From: Pseudomonas sp. JQ170C
GTDB lineage: Bacteria; Pseudomonadota; Gammaproteobacteria; Pseudomonadales; Pseudomonadaceae
Assembly: GCF_035581345.1 (NCBI RefSeq)
Contig: NZ_CP141608.1
Coordinates: 5,858,501-5,922,500 of the forward strand
Length of the DNA: 64,000 nucleotides
Direction: 5' to 3'
The notes under the pieces were generated by a model that was not told where the DNA came from, did no database searches, and saw only the letters and a list, made by a program, of their open reading frames with translations. Made by a program: the position numbers and the translations under genes. The number at the start of each line of letters is the position of its first letter. The first letter of the stretch is position 1. Below, piece after piece: positions 35,853-45,621 of the stretch.

Positions 35853-36707
35853 ATGCAACGTTTTCTTAGCATCGCTTTGGCGCTGTGCATCGGCCTGACG
35901 ATGAGCCTCGACGCCAACGCCAAGCGCTTCGGCGGCGGCAAGAGCTCGGGCGCCGCGCCAACTCACCAGACCCGCCAGGCTGCCCCGGCTACACCGGCCG
36001 CCTCGCCAACCGCTCCAGGTCGTGCACCTGCAGCCGCCAGCGGTGCTTCGCGCTGGCTCGGCCCTCTGGCCGGTATCGCCGCCGGTGGCCTGCTGGCCTC
36101 GATGTTCATGGGCGATGGCTTTGACGGCATGCAGATCTTCGACATCCTGATCATCGCGCTGATCGCCTTCCTGGCGTTCCGCTTCATTGCCGCCCGTCGT
36201 CGCAAGCAGCAGCCACAAATGGCCGCCGCCGGCCACGCTCCTTACGAGCGTGAAGTGCACCAGCAGCCTGCCCAGCCGTCGATCTTCGGCGGTTCGGCCG
36301 CCCCTGCCGCCGCTGCCCGTCCGGTGATCAACGCCCCGGCCTGGTTCAACGAGCAGAGCTTCCTGGCAGCCGCGCGCAACCACTTCCAGTCGCTGCAGCA
36401 GCACTGGGATGCCAATGAAATGGACAAGATCGCCGAGTTCGTAACGCCTCAGTTGCTGCAGTTCCTCAAGCAGGAACGTGCCGAGCTGGGCGAAGGCTTC
36501 CAGTCCACCTACATCGACAATCTGGACGTGCAGCTTGAAGGCGTCGACGATCGCGCCGACAAGACCATCGCCACCCTGACCTTCAGCGGTGTGTCCAAGA
36601 CCTCGCGCTTTGACCAGGGCGAAGTGTTCAGCGAAAGCTGGAACATGGAACGTGCCCAGGGCGAAAACCAGCCTTGGCTGGTCGCTGGGATCCGCCAGAA
36701 CGGCTGA
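35853..36707 (+). CDS. TIM44-like domain membrane protein
   Basis: A 284-residue protein. It starts with a signal or membrane anchor (MQRFLSIALALCIGLTMSLDANAKRFGGGKSSG), followed by an Ala/Pro-rich stretch, a second membrane region (IFDILIIALIAFLAFRFIAARRRK) and a C-terminal Tim44/MBA1-like domain (LQQHWDANEMDKIAEFVTP). The family is widespread in proteobacteria with no established role. I take ATG 35853 because it gives the clean signal sequence. A bidirectional terminator follows. Confidence 0.87.
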   Translation: MQRFLSIALALCIGLTMSLDANAKRFGGGKSSGAAPTHQTRQAAPATPAASPTAPGRAPAAASGASRWLGPLAGIAAGGLLASMFMGDGFDGMQIFDILIIALIAFLAFRFIAARRRKQQPQMAAAGHAPYEREVHQQPAQPSIFGGSAAPAAAARPVINAPAWFNEQSFLAAARNHFQSLQQHWDANEMDKIAEFVTPQLLQFLKQERAELGEGFQSTYIDNLDVQLEGVDDRADKTIATLTFSGVSKTSRFDQGEVFSESWNMERAQGENQPWLVAGIRQNG

Positions 36708-36723
36708 TCTTGAGGCATTGCAC

Positions 36724-36761
36724 AAAAAAACCCCGGGCTTGTCCCGGGGTTTTGCTTTTTC
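36724..36761. terminator. Bidirectional Rho-independent terminator
   Basis: CCCCGGG and CCCGGGG form a strong stem, with seven A on the left and TTTT then TTTTT on the right. It ends the TIM44-like gene. Confidence 0.9.
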
Positions 36762-36819
36762 ACAGCGGGCTACTAGGGTATAACGCGCAGCGTGTCGCAA
36801 TAGGTTAGAGGATAGAACC

Positions 36820-37227
36820 GTGGAAGAAGTCATCGAACAGCTCCGAGAAGCCAACGAGCCAGTGCCGGTACCCCTTGAGTTGCCGGATGAAGACCAACTG
36901 GTCGAGATTGAAGAAGAGCTGTTCATCAACATCCCGTTCGTCTTCAAGGAGTACCTGCTGACGGTCAGCGATGTGGTCTATGGCAGCCTTGAGCCGGTCA
37001 CTGTGACCGACCCGCAATCGCACACCTACCTGCCGGAAGTGGCGGCCAATGCCTGGGACGCCGGTGTTCCTCGTGACCTGATCCCGATCTGCCAGGATGG
37101 CGACGATTACTACTGTGTCGAGGAAGATGGCACCGTGGTGCTGTGGTCGGGTGAAGAAGAGATCGTCACCGAAGAAAGCTGGGAGTCGGTCTGGCACTGG
37201 GTGCGGGATGTCTGGCTGGAAAGCTGA
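36820..37227 (+). CDS. SMI1/KNR4 family protein
   Basis: A 135-residue acidic protein with the SMI1/KNR4 (SUKH) fold pattern: LPDEDQLVEIEEELFINIPFVFKEYLLTVSDVVYG at the start, then YYCVEEDGTVVLWSGEE and SWESVWHWVRDVWLES. Members are often immunity proteins for secreted toxins, but single copies in housekeeping regions also exist. No toxin gene lies nearby, so I would not call it an immunity protein. The start is GTG 36820 after AGAGGATAGAACC. Confidence 0.82.
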   Translation: MEEVIEQLREANEPVPVPLELPDEDQLVEIEEELFINIPFVFKEYLLTVSDVVYGSLEPVTVTDPQSHTYLPEVAANAWDAGVPRDLIPICQDGDDYYCVEEDGTVVLWSGEEEIVTEESWESVWHWVRDVWLES

Positions 37228-37274
37228 ATGAGAAATATCCTCATAAAATAATGGCTCTTGGCTATTAATGCTCG

Positions 37275-37355
37275 TAGAATCGCCACGCCTTCCTGCGCGG
37301 CGATTCGCTACCGCTCCATCCCCTCGGACATTCGAGTTGTCCCGCGCAGGAAGCG
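37275..37355. repeat. Nested inverted repeats between SMI1-like and antiporter genes
   Basis: GAATCGCC with GGCGATTC (37277-37306) and TTCCTGCGCGG with CCGCGCAGGAA (about 37290-37354) are complementary pairs that overlap, so only one stem can form at a time. No T-run follows. Confidence 0.5.
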
Positions 37356-37370
37356 TTTCCTCTTGTCACC

Positions 37371-39131
37371 CTAGTGGTGATTCTCCTGATGGTTCTCCAA
37401 CGTCTCCAACAGGGCGACCTGCATCCGTGTGTGCACCCGGATAAGCCAGCGCCACAGCAAAGCCGCGACCACCGCAGCGACCACCACAACCAGCACCAAC
37501 AGTTCGCTGGTCGGCAGGATGCTGGCAGACAGCGCCGAAAGCAGCAGGAAGATCACCAGCAGCGACAACAGCGGGATCACTTCGGCAATGACCCGACGCA
37601 CCCGCTGGGTGTGCCGGCCGGCCATTTCCGGCTTGACCCCCATCTCGGCCAGCAACATCGACAGTGCCTTGAGCTTGCGATAGGCGGCAATCAGGAACGG
37701 TAGCGACAGCAGCAACGCGGCGCCCCAGATCATCGCCTTTTGCTGGCCAACGTCGTTGACCCACTCGCCCAGGTAGGCACCGATGCGCGCAGCGAAATAG
37801 CCGCCACTGAAGAAGATCGCCACCACCAGTGCCAGGTTCACACCCACTTGCAGGAGGATGCGCCGGATCATCGACGCCAGCAGCGCCCCTTCGCCATGGG
37901 GCTGAATGCTGCGCAGCCACTCGCCATACAACGACAGGACCCGCGCCAGGCGCGTTGGCACAACCTTGGACAGCTTCAACGATAACGGATCAGCCCCACG
38001 GATCAGGTACGGGGTCAACAGTGTGGTGATGGCCGATACCGCCACCGCGACTGGGTAAAGGAAATCGCTGGTGACCTGCAGGGTCATGCCCAATGCAGCA
38101 ATGATGAACGAGAACTCGCCAATCTGTGACAGCCCCATGCCCACCCGCAGCGAGGTGCGTCCGTCGTTGCCGGCAATGAAGGCGCCCATGCCGCACGACA
38201 ACATCTTGCCCAGCACCACGGCGATGGTGATCACCACGATCGGCCAGGCATATTCGACCAGCACCATCGGGTCGATCATCATGCCGATGGCAACAAAGAA
38301 AATGGCACTGAACAGGTCCCGCACCGGCTCAATCAGTCGTTCAATCTTCACCAGCTGACGGGACTCGGCCATGATCGCGCCAATCAGGAACGCGCCCAGC
38401 ACCATGCTGTATTCAAGCTTGACCACCAGCAGGCAGAAGCCGAAACACAGCCCCAACACGGTAATCAGCAGCATCTCATTGCTTTCAAAGCGCGCGACAT
38501 ACGCCAGCAGGCGCGGCACCAGCAGGATGCCCACTACCAGCGCGACAATCATGAACAGCGACAACTTGCCGACCGTGGAGAACACCTCGCCCGAGCTGAC
38601 CGATCCACTGACCGCGATACCCGACAGCAAGGCAATGATGCCGATGCCCAGGATGTCCTCGACGATCAGCACACCGAAGATCAGTTGCGCGAAGCGCTCG
38701 TTTTTCATCTTCAGGTCGTTGAGTGCCTTGACGATGATGGTGGTCGAGGAGATCGCCAGAATGGCGCCGAGGAACAGCGAGTCCATGGTGCTCCAGCCGA
38801 ACCAGCGACCGATCTCGAAACCGATCCAGATCATCAGGACGATTTCCAGGAACGCGGCAATGAACGCCGTGGCCCCCACCTTGAACAGCTTGCGCAGGCT
38901 GAACTCCAGGCCCAGGCAGAACATCAGGAAGATCACCCCCAGTTCCGCAAGGGTCTTGATGGTGTCTTCGTCGTGGATCAGGCCGAACGGCGGGGTGTGG
39001 GGGCCGATGATAAAGCCGGCAACGATGTAGCCGAGCACCACCGGCTGCTTGAAGCGGTGAAAGAGGATGGTGACCACGCCGGCGACGAGCATGATTACTG
39101 CCAGGTCCTGGATGAAACTGATGGCATGCAC
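37371..39131 (-). CDS. Cation:proton antiporter of the CPA2/Kef family
   Basis: A 586-residue membrane protein. The first 390 residues are the Na+/H+ exchanger domain with about 12 segments (IKTLAELGVIFLMFCLGLEFS, LIVEDILGIGIIAL with the ion-coupling Asp, and GMGLSQIGEFSFIIA). Instead of the usual C-terminal TrkA-N (RCK) domain of KefB/KefC, the tail contains three or four further hydrophobic segments. The ion cannot be fixed from sequence; K+ or Na+ efflux in exchange for H+ is likely. The start is GTG 39131, after AAGGAGTACC. Confidence 0.88.
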   Translation of the reverse strand: MHAISFIQDLAVIMLVAGVVTILFHRFKQPVVLGYIVAGFIIGPHTPPFGLIHDEDTIKTLAELGVIFLMFCLGLEFSLRKLFKVGATAFIAAFLEIVLMIWIGFEIGRWFGWSTMDSLFLGAILAISSTTIIVKALNDLKMKNERFAQLIFGVLIVEDILGIGIIALLSGIAVSGSVSSGEVFSTVGKLSLFMIVALVVGILLVPRLLAYVARFESNEMLLITVLGLCFGFCLLVVKLEYSMVLGAFLIGAIMAESRQLVKIERLIEPVRDLFSAIFFVAIGMMIDPMVLVEYAWPIVVITIAVVLGKMLSCGMGAFIAGNDGRTSLRVGMGLSQIGEFSFIIAALGMTLQVTSDFLYPVAVAVSAITTLLTPYLIRGADPLSLKLSKVVPTRLARVLSLYGEWLRSIQPHGEGALLASMIRRILLQVGVNLALVVAIFFSGGYFAARIGAYLGEWVNDVGQQKAMIWGAALLLSLPFLIAAYRKLKALSMLLAEMGVKPEMAGRHTQRVRRVIAEVIPLLSLLVIFLLLSALSASILPTSELLVLVVVVAAVVAALLWRWLIRVHTRMQVALLETLENHQENHH

Positions 39132-39451
39132 GGCGCGGTACTCCTTACCCCAAGACAATGGACAACCGGCAACTCGCTCAGATTTGACTGATAGAGTTGC
39201 AGGAACATAGTGTTTTTAATGTAGAAAACCCACCTTGCGTGGGTTTCCTCAGGTTAACACTGCCGCCAGTTGCGAAAAGCCGATGCAATAAGTGGAAACA
39301 GATCGACCAAATCAACGCCTTTAATGGCATAAACAGCGTGACGGCAAGGCTGCTGTCAGCGTCCCGTCATTAGATGGGAATCGTAATAGGGGATAGAAGC
39401 GTGAATACCAGTCGCCACCCCGCCTCAGCGCAACCTCACCGTGAGCACACT
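39132..39451. other. Intergenic region between antiporter and thioesterase genes
   Basis: These 320 bp separate divergent genes. The only clear structure is AAACCCAC, CTTGC, GTGGGTTT (39226-39246), a terminator-like hairpin with TTTT on its minus-strand side. No coding frame was accepted. Confidence 0.55.
39226..39246 (-). terminator. Orphan terminator-like hairpin
   Basis: AAACCCAC pairs with GTGGGTTT across a 5-nt loop; TTCTACATTAAAAAC follows on the minus strand. No gene is known to end here, so it could finish a small RNA from the minus strand. Confidence 0.5.
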
Positions 39452-39937
39452 ATGGAACCTGGAAACGCCCAGCTGTCGATGACTGTCCTGATGACCCCGG
39501 ACATGGCCAATTTTTCTGGCAACGTTCATGGCGGCACCCTGCTCAAGTACCTCGATGAAGTCGCCTATGCCTGCGCCAGCCGCTATGCCGGCCGTTATGT
39601 GGTGACCCTGTCGGTTGACCAGGTGGTCTTTCGCGAGCCGGTGCATGTCGGCGAGCTGGTGACCTTCCTTGCCTCGGTCAACTACACAGGCAATACCTCT
39701 ATGGAGGTGGGCATCAAGGTTGTCACCGAGAACATTCGCGAGCGCTCGGTGCGCCACAGCAACAGCTGCTTCTTCACCATGGTCGCAGTGGATGACGACC
39801 GCAAGCCGGTTGCCGTGCCGCCCCGCCAGCCAGAAAGCAGCGAAGAAAAACGCCGCTTCCTGCAGGGCAAGCAACGCCGCCAGATTCGCCAGGAGCTGGA
39901 AAAGCGTTATCAGGAGCTCAAGGGCGACGCGATCTAA
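39452..39937 (+). CDS. Acyl-CoA thioesterase, BACH/YciA-like hotdog
   Basis: A 161-residue hotdog thioesterase. [34 protein letters not shown] has the catalytic Asn and Asp pair of the BACH/YciA class, then [22 protein letters not shown]. The C terminus is a basic coiled-coil tail ([26 protein letters not shown]). I chose ATG 39452; an upstream GTG and ATG (39374) give longer forms with an N terminus unlike the family. Its stop overlaps the pdxY stop by 4 bp. Confidence 0.87.
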   Translation: MEPGNAQLSMTVLMTPDMANFSGNVHGGTLLKYLDEVAYACASRYAGRYVVTLSVDQVVFREPVHVGELVTFLASVNYTGNTSMEVGIKVVTENIRERSVRHSNSCFFTMVAVDDDRKPVAVPPRQPESSEEKRRFLQGKQRRQIRQELEKRYQELKGDAI

Positions 39938-40806
39938 ACGTCCAGACGGCGGGCCTCGAAGCGCACCCGTGGATGCACGATGCGGTCCTGGGCCCGCACC
40001 AGCTCAAGCTCGTAGCTGGCGCAGGCCTGGGTCTCGAGCAGCACCTCATGGACAGCGGCCGCTGCAAACTCAAATGCCGCCACCCAGTCATCGCCCAAGA
40101 GCACCCGCGCCAGGAACAATCCCGAGGTGAGGTCGCCAACGCCCACAGGCTGACGCGGAAACGCCAGCAGCGGGCGGCGCAGGTGCCAACTCCCCACCGC
40201 CGTCACCAGCAGCATTTCAAAATGCTCCGCTTCGCGTCCGGGATAGGCCAGGTGCTTGACCAGCACCGCCTTCGGCCCGCGTTCAAGCAGGCTGCGGGCC
40301 ATTGCCACGCAGTCTTCCAGCGACGTTGGGCGGCGATCACAAAAGCTGTCCAACTCCAATTGGTTCGGGCACAACACGTCTGCCATCGCCACCGCTTCTT
40401 CCAGCAGAAAGGCGCTGACCTCGGCCGGGACGATACAGCCCTTTTCCGGATGTCCCATCACCGGATCGCACAAGTACAGTGCCTTGGGATTGACCGCCTT
40501 GATCCGCTCAACGCCGCTGAGGATCGCCCGCCCCTGCTCGGCACTGCCCAGGTAGCCGGACAACACTGCATCGCAATTGCCCAGCTCACCGATCGTCGCA
40601 ATGCCTTCTACCAACGCAGGGATTTGCGCTGGCGCAAGCACTTCCCCGGTCCACTGGCCATACTGAGTGTGATTGGAGAACTGCACAGTATTGAGGGGCC
40701 ACACATTCACGCCGACCCGCTGCATGGGGAACACCGCCGCGCCGTTACCGGCATGGCCAAAAACCACATGGGACTGGATGGCAAGCAAATGCGGCGTACG
40801 TTTCAT
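39934..40806 (-). CDS. pdxY: Pyridoxal kinase PdxY
   Basis: A 290-residue kinase of the ribokinase superfamily that phosphorylates pyridoxal to PLP in the salvage pathway. The start [20 protein letters not shown], the substrate region [14 protein letters not shown], and the [17 protein letters not shown] catalytic Asp motif fit PdxY. ATG 40806 gives the family length. It is transcribed alone and ends against the thioesterase gene with a shared CTAA. Confidence 0.95.
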   Translation of the reverse strand: MKRTPHLLAIQSHVVFGHAGNGAAVFPMQRVGVNVWPLNTVQFSNHTQYGQWTGEVLAPAQIPALVEGIATIGELGNCDAVLSGYLGSAEQGRAILSGVERIKAVNPKALYLCDPVMGHPEKGCIVPAEVSAFLLEEAVAMADVLCPNQLELDSFCDRRPTSLEDCVAMARSLLERGPKAVLVKHLAYPGREAEHFEMLLVTAVGSWHLRRPLLAFPRQPVGVGDLTSGLFLARVLLGDDWVAAFEFAAAAVHEVLLETQACASYELELVRAQDRIVHPRVRFEARRLDV

Positions 40807-40924
40807 GCAGAACTTCCGAAGCTGAGAAAATGAAAAACACGGCGCGCAGTATGGCGCCAATTGGCACCTGTACGACAGACCGCAGAGGCAGTTAAGCTGG
40901 GTGTACTTCGTTGGAGCAAATGTA

Positions 40925-41317
40925 ATGTTGACCCTGGGTAATCTCTTTGTGCTGATGGTGCTGGGTACTGCTGGTGCCTGGCTGTGGCATAACCACGGAT
41001 TGCGTGAGAAGGCCCTGGAACGGGTCAAGCAGCACTGTGCAAAACTCGATCTGGAACTGCTCGACGGTAACGTCGCGCTCAAGCGCATCGGCTTTGTCCG
41101 CGATGCCCAGGGGCGCAAGCGCCTGGCCCGTGTGTACAACTTTGAATTCACCGTCACCGGCGAGCAACGCCACCCGGGCACCGTCACCCAGTTCGGTGCC
41201 CACAGCATGCAGATCGAACTGGCGCCCTACCCGTTTGAAATCAAACCCGCCCCGCATGCCGACAACGTCATTGAAATGAATCAGTGGCGCCAGGATCACA
41301 ACCGCTGGCGAAACTAA
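40925..41317 (+). CDS. DUF3301 membrane-anchored protein
   Basis: A 130-residue protein with one N-terminal membrane segment ([21 protein letters not shown]) and a short cytoplasmic or periplasmic domain: [40 protein letters not shown] and [14 protein letters not shown]. This is the DUF3301 pattern. No function is assigned. The stop shares CTAA with the convergent CobW-type gene. Confidence 0.85.
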   Translation: MLTLGNLFVLMVLGTAGAWLWHNHGLREKALERVKQHCAKLDLELLDGNVALKRIGFVRDAQGRKRLARVYNFEFTVTGEQRHPGTVTQFGAHSMQIELAPYPFEIKPAPHADNVIEMNQWRQDHNRWRN

Positions 41318-42276
41318 AGTCGGCAGGCCTGCATGGCCTGCTGCAGCGCTTCAACGTCCTGGGCTGTGGAAAAGATCAACTCAAGCCGTGAATCACGCCG
41401 CCATTCACTGGGCTGCCAGTGCAACTCACGCTGCCCTGCCAATGCGTTGATTGACTGCCATCCCTCCGGGCTGTGGATAACCAGCTTGGCCCGGCGCCAG
41501 TCAAAAGCGCGTAACAACTGCTCGATGCGCTGTGGATAAAAAATCTGGCGCGGATGCCAGCGCCAGCCGATGCTCCAACCCTCTGCAACGTCTTGTACAC
41601 TGCAAATGGGCTCCTCTGGATTTATCCACAGACTCGCCACGGGGCCGATTTCATTAGGTAATGCCAGCTTACCCACAGCCTCGCCGGAAATGATATCAAC
41701 AGGCAATTTCGACAATTGCAGCTCGCCGTGATCAGTCCAGAACAGCTCTATTTCGGGCAATTTAGACGTTATCCACAGCCGTTTTTCACTATCCACAGGC
41801 TGCGATTTGTTCAACACCAGCAAACCCGCACCGGGCAGAGCCTCCTGCTGGGCAATGGGTAAGGCAACCCCCGCGGCCAATTGCTCGGCATCCAGCACCA
41901 CGATGGCCGGCTGAACAGCCAGCACACCGCGCCAGGGCGGCTGGCGCAATTGTTCCAGCAATTGCAGCGGATGCCCCAAGCCTGAAGGTTCGATAAACAG
42001 CCGGTGTGGCCTGGCCTTGCGCAGCAGCCGCCCCAAGCCGACCTGAAAAGGCGTGCCGTTGACGCAGCACAGGCAACCACCCGCCACCTCGCCCATGGCA
42101 ATGCCCTGATCGTCGGTGCTCAGCAGCGCGGCATCCAGGCCGATCTGGCCGAACTCGTTGATCAGCACTGCCCAGCGCTCATCAACCGGCCGCTGGGCGA
42201 GCAGGTTGCGAATCAGGCTGGTCTTGCCGGCGCCCAAGGGCCCGGCAATCACGTGGGTAGGAATGTTCTGCAGCAT
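41314..42276 (-). CDS. CobW/COG0523-type GTPase (YjiA-like)
   Basis: A 320-residue G3E-family GTPase. The P-loop GPLGAGKTS is at 12-20, the metal motif CLCC at 68-71, and the SKPxD-like base-recognition motif NKSQPVDS later. Such proteins deliver or insert metals such as zinc or cobalt. The C-terminal CobW domain is short. It lies 50 bp downstream of zigA on the same strand and may be in its operon. Its coding sequence contains four perfect DnaA boxes and near matches, an odd feature. Confidence 0.87.
   Translation of the reverse strand: MLQNIPTHVIAGPLGAGKTSLIRNLLAQRPVDERWAVLINEFGQIGLDAALLSTDDQGIAMGEVAGGCLCCVNGTPFQVGLGRLLRKARPHRLFIEPSGLGHPLQLLEQLRQPPWRGVLAVQPAIVVLDAEQLAAGVALPIAQQEALPGAGLLVLNKSQPVDSEKRLWITSKLPEIELFWTDHGELQLSKLPVDIISGEAVGKLALPNEIGPVASLWINPEEPICSVQDVAEGWSIGWRWHPRQIFYPQRIEQLLRAFDWRRAKLVIHSPEGWQSINALAGQRELHWQPSEWRRDSRLELIFSTAQDVEALQQAMQACRL
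41472..41798. other. Cluster of DnaA-box sequences inside the CobW-type gene
   Basis: Perfect 9-mers lie at 41472-41480 and 41531-41539 (TGTGGATAA) and at 41622-41630 and 41769-41777 (TTATCCACA). One-mismatch versions are TTACCCACA near 41670 and CTATCCACA near 41790. Orientation is inward-facing: two minus-type then two plus-type. Confidence 0.6.
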
Positions 42277-42326
42277 AGGACGCCAAGTGCTCCGGATTTT
42301 CGTCACTATGCCTTGAGCTCAGCCGC

Positions 42327-43535
<1,209 letters not shown>

Positions 43536-43585
43536 GGGTCAGGTCCTCATCAGGGCGAGTGCATTCAAATGATGCATTGCGCAAC

Positions 43586-43598
43586 GTTATATAGTAAC
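43586..43598. promoter_or_regulatory. Zur-like operator shared by zigA and the folE2 unit
   Basis: GTTATATAGTAAC matches the Zur pattern GTTATANTATAAC at 11 of 13 positions. It lies between zigA (start 43535) and the divergent secreted-protein gene (start 43652), about 50 bp from each. Confidence 0.72.
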
Positions 43599-43651
43599 AA
43601 TACAATCTCGCCAACCCGCTTCGCCTGAATACGACCAAGGAACACCACAGA

Positions 43652-44035
43652 ATGAGATTGCCGGTCTTGTCCGCCACCCTTGTGCTGCTGTGCCTGAGCA
43701 CCCGCGCCGAAGCCATCCCCTTGAGCCAAGGCCTGGCGCTATGCACACGCAGCGCTACGTTGCTGGTCTGCGGCGATGCGCTGGGCAACTACTACAGCGT
43801 GCAAACGGCCGGCAGCACGACCTACTTGCGCGGCTTTGAAGTGCAAGGCCGACGGCTGTGGACACAAACCAACAGCCGCTACGGGCAACTGACCTTCTAC
43901 ACAGGCCTGGCCAGCGATGGTGAAACCTGGGTGGGTTACAGCCGCAAAATCGGCTGGACCACCCTCAACAGCGTTTCAAGTTCCAACGGCCAACGTTTCA
44001 ACCTGCGCTGCAATCGCCTGAGCGGCTGCCAATAG
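43652..44035 (+). CDS. Small secreted protein of unknown function, upstream of folE2
   Basis: A 127-residue protein with a signal peptide (MRLPVLSATLVLLCLSTRAEA). The mature part has four cysteines, two near the start (ALCTRSATLLVCGD) and two at the end (LRCNRLSGCQ), which could pair in the periplasm, and an aromatic middle (GYSRKIGWTTLNS). No family recognised. It is 31 bp upstream of folE2 and shares the Zur-like promoter, so a zinc-starvation role is likely. An AAGGAACACC site precedes the ATG. Confidence 0.75.
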   Translation: MRLPVLSATLVLLCLSTRAEAIPLSQGLALCTRSATLLVCGDALGNYYSVQTAGSTTYLRGFEVQGRRLWTQTNSRYGQLTFYTGLASDGETWVGYSRKIGWTTLNSVSSSNGQRFNLRCNRLSGCQ

Positions 44036-44066
44036 TTTTCTTCCGTCACACACTTTCGAGCCGTTC

Positions 44067-44954
44067 ATGACAGCACTCACGCTCCCAGATATTGCCGCAC
44101 AAGCCATCCACACCCACCTGCCGCTGGACTGGGTCGGCATGTGCAACATTGCCTTGCCGATACGCCTGGCGGGCGAAACCCTTCGCGCCAGCGCCGATGC
44201 AGGGGTCAGCCTGGATGACGGCACATCACGCGGCATCCATATGTCGCGTCTGTACCTGGCTTTGGAGGTTTTTGAAACGGAGCCTTTGAGCGCGCAGTTG
44301 CTGCGCGAAGTGTTGGAGCGTTTTCTCGACAGCCATCGCGGATTGTCAGCCAACGCGTACCTGCATCTGCGCTTTGAAATGCTGCTCAAACGTCCTGCTT
44401 TAGTCAGCCCGCTGGCGGGATGGAAAGCGTATCCGGTGAGCCTTGAAGCGCGCTTAAAAAACGAAGTGTTCCACGTGGAACTAAATGTGGAGCTGCAATA
44501 CTCCTCCACTTGTCCCTGTTCGGCCGCCTTGTCCAGGCAGTTGATTCAACAACAATTCCTGAACGACTTTGGCAATTGCAGCCTCACCCATGAAGCCGTA
44601 TTGAGCTGGCTGGGAAGTGCACAGGGCGTGTTGGCAACACCCCACAGCCAACGCAGCACGGCAAAACTGAGTATTCGCTTGAGGCCTGAGGTGAGCGAAT
44701 TGCCGATCCTCGAACTGGTCGATCAAGCAGAAGCCGCTTTGGGCACCGCAGTGCAAACCGCAGTAAAGCGTGCAGACGAACAAGCCTTCGCCTTGGCCAA
44801 CGGTCAAAATCTGATGTTCTGTGAAGATGCTGCGAGGCGGCTACACCTTGCGCTTCAACGCCTGGACTGGCTGATCGGCTTCAACCTGCGCGTGGAACAT
44901 GCAGAGAGTCTGCATGCCCACGACGCAGTCGCCCGCAGCCAATGGCGTTGGTAG
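44067..44954 (+). CDS. folE2: GTP cyclohydrolase FolE2 (type IB)
   Basis: A 295-residue enzyme that makes dihydroneopterin triphosphate from GTP, the first step of folate synthesis. YSSTCPCSAALS places the conserved cysteines at 149 and 151; GMCNIALPIRL, the ISRGIHMSR-like GTSRGIHMSRL and LRFEMLLKRPALVSP also fit. Type IB enzymes can work with metals other than zinc and replace FolE when zinc is scarce. The upstream Zur-like site and zigA neighbour agree with that use. Confidence 0.93.
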   Translation: MTALTLPDIAAQAIHTHLPLDWVGMCNIALPIRLAGETLRASADAGVSLDDGTSRGIHMSRLYLALEVFETEPLSAQLLREVLERFLDSHRGLSANAYLHLRFEMLLKRPALVSPLAGWKAYPVSLEARLKNEVFHVELNVELQYSSTCPCSAALSRQLIQQQFLNDFGNCSLTHEAVLSWLGSAQGVLATPHSQRSTAKLSIRLRPEVSELPILELVDQAEAALGTAVQTAVKRADEQAFALANGQNLMFCEDAARRLHLALQRLDWLIGFNLRVEHAESLHAHDAVARSQWRW

Positions 44955-44967
44955 CCCTGCAGATAAA

Positions 44968-45495
44968 CTAGGTGCGCGGTTTGACGGTGCCGCAGTCGTT
45001 GCCCAACCAGACCGCACGTGTATTCATGCTGCCCTGCTGCTGAACACCCGACGCATTGAAGGTACCGCTGACCTGAGTGAGAAACTCCCGGTCGTTGAGG
45101 AACGTCGCCTGCCCTGCGCCTTGCGCCTTGGGGCAACTGAAGGTGAACTTCCACACATTACCCGTGCGCTCGGTAATCTTCTGGGTGCAGCCCGACTTGG
45201 GATCCTGCAGCGGAATATCGTCAGTCTTCACCTGCTCAGGTGTGAGGCATGAACGTACCCCCTGGCCTGCCACACTGATTCCCTGCTGTGCCAATCCGCC
45301 CTCGATCATCGCCCGCTGCTCGGGCGGCAGGTTCTTCAACTGACCGAGCATGAAGCCCATATCCGGCAGCGGCTTGCCATCGACCTGCATATTGCTGGTC
45401 GTCAGCTCCCATAACCCCGGTTGCAACATCTGCGCATGCACCAACGGACTCGACAGCCCCAACACCAGTGCGAGCATCGGCAGACGACTTTTCAT
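44968..45495 (-). CDS. Exported DUF3617 protein
   Basis: A 175-residue protein with a signal peptide ([22 protein letters not shown]). The mature region starts [23 protein letters not shown] and includes [17 protein letters not shown], the DUF3617 signature, with four cysteines. Function unknown; probably periplasmic. It converges on folE2 with 13 bp between stops, so it is unlikely to be in the zinc unit. ATG 45495 gives the clean signal peptide. Confidence 0.82.
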   Translation of the reverse strand: MKSRLPMLALVLGLSSPLVHAQMLQPGLWELTTSNMQVDGKPLPDMGFMLGQLKNLPPEQRAMIEGGLAQQGISVAGQGVRSCLTPEQVKTDDIPLQDPKSGCTQKITERTGNVWKFTFSCPKAQGAGQATFLNDREFLTQVSGTFNASGVQQQGSMNTRAVWLGNDCGTVKPRT

Positions 45496-45621
45496 GTAAT
45501 GACTCCTCAATACTCCAGCCCCAAGCTGGAACAGAGCTTAGACGTCAATTTGGGCTTTGGGTTGCAACTGGGATGTGGACATGCTCTGTTAGAGGGCGAG
45601 CCTTTGGACAGCAGGATGCGT

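Noticed and set aside
37275..37355. Rho-independent terminator after the SMI1-like gene
   Set aside because: The stems are good but no T-run follows on either strand, so I list it only as a repeat.
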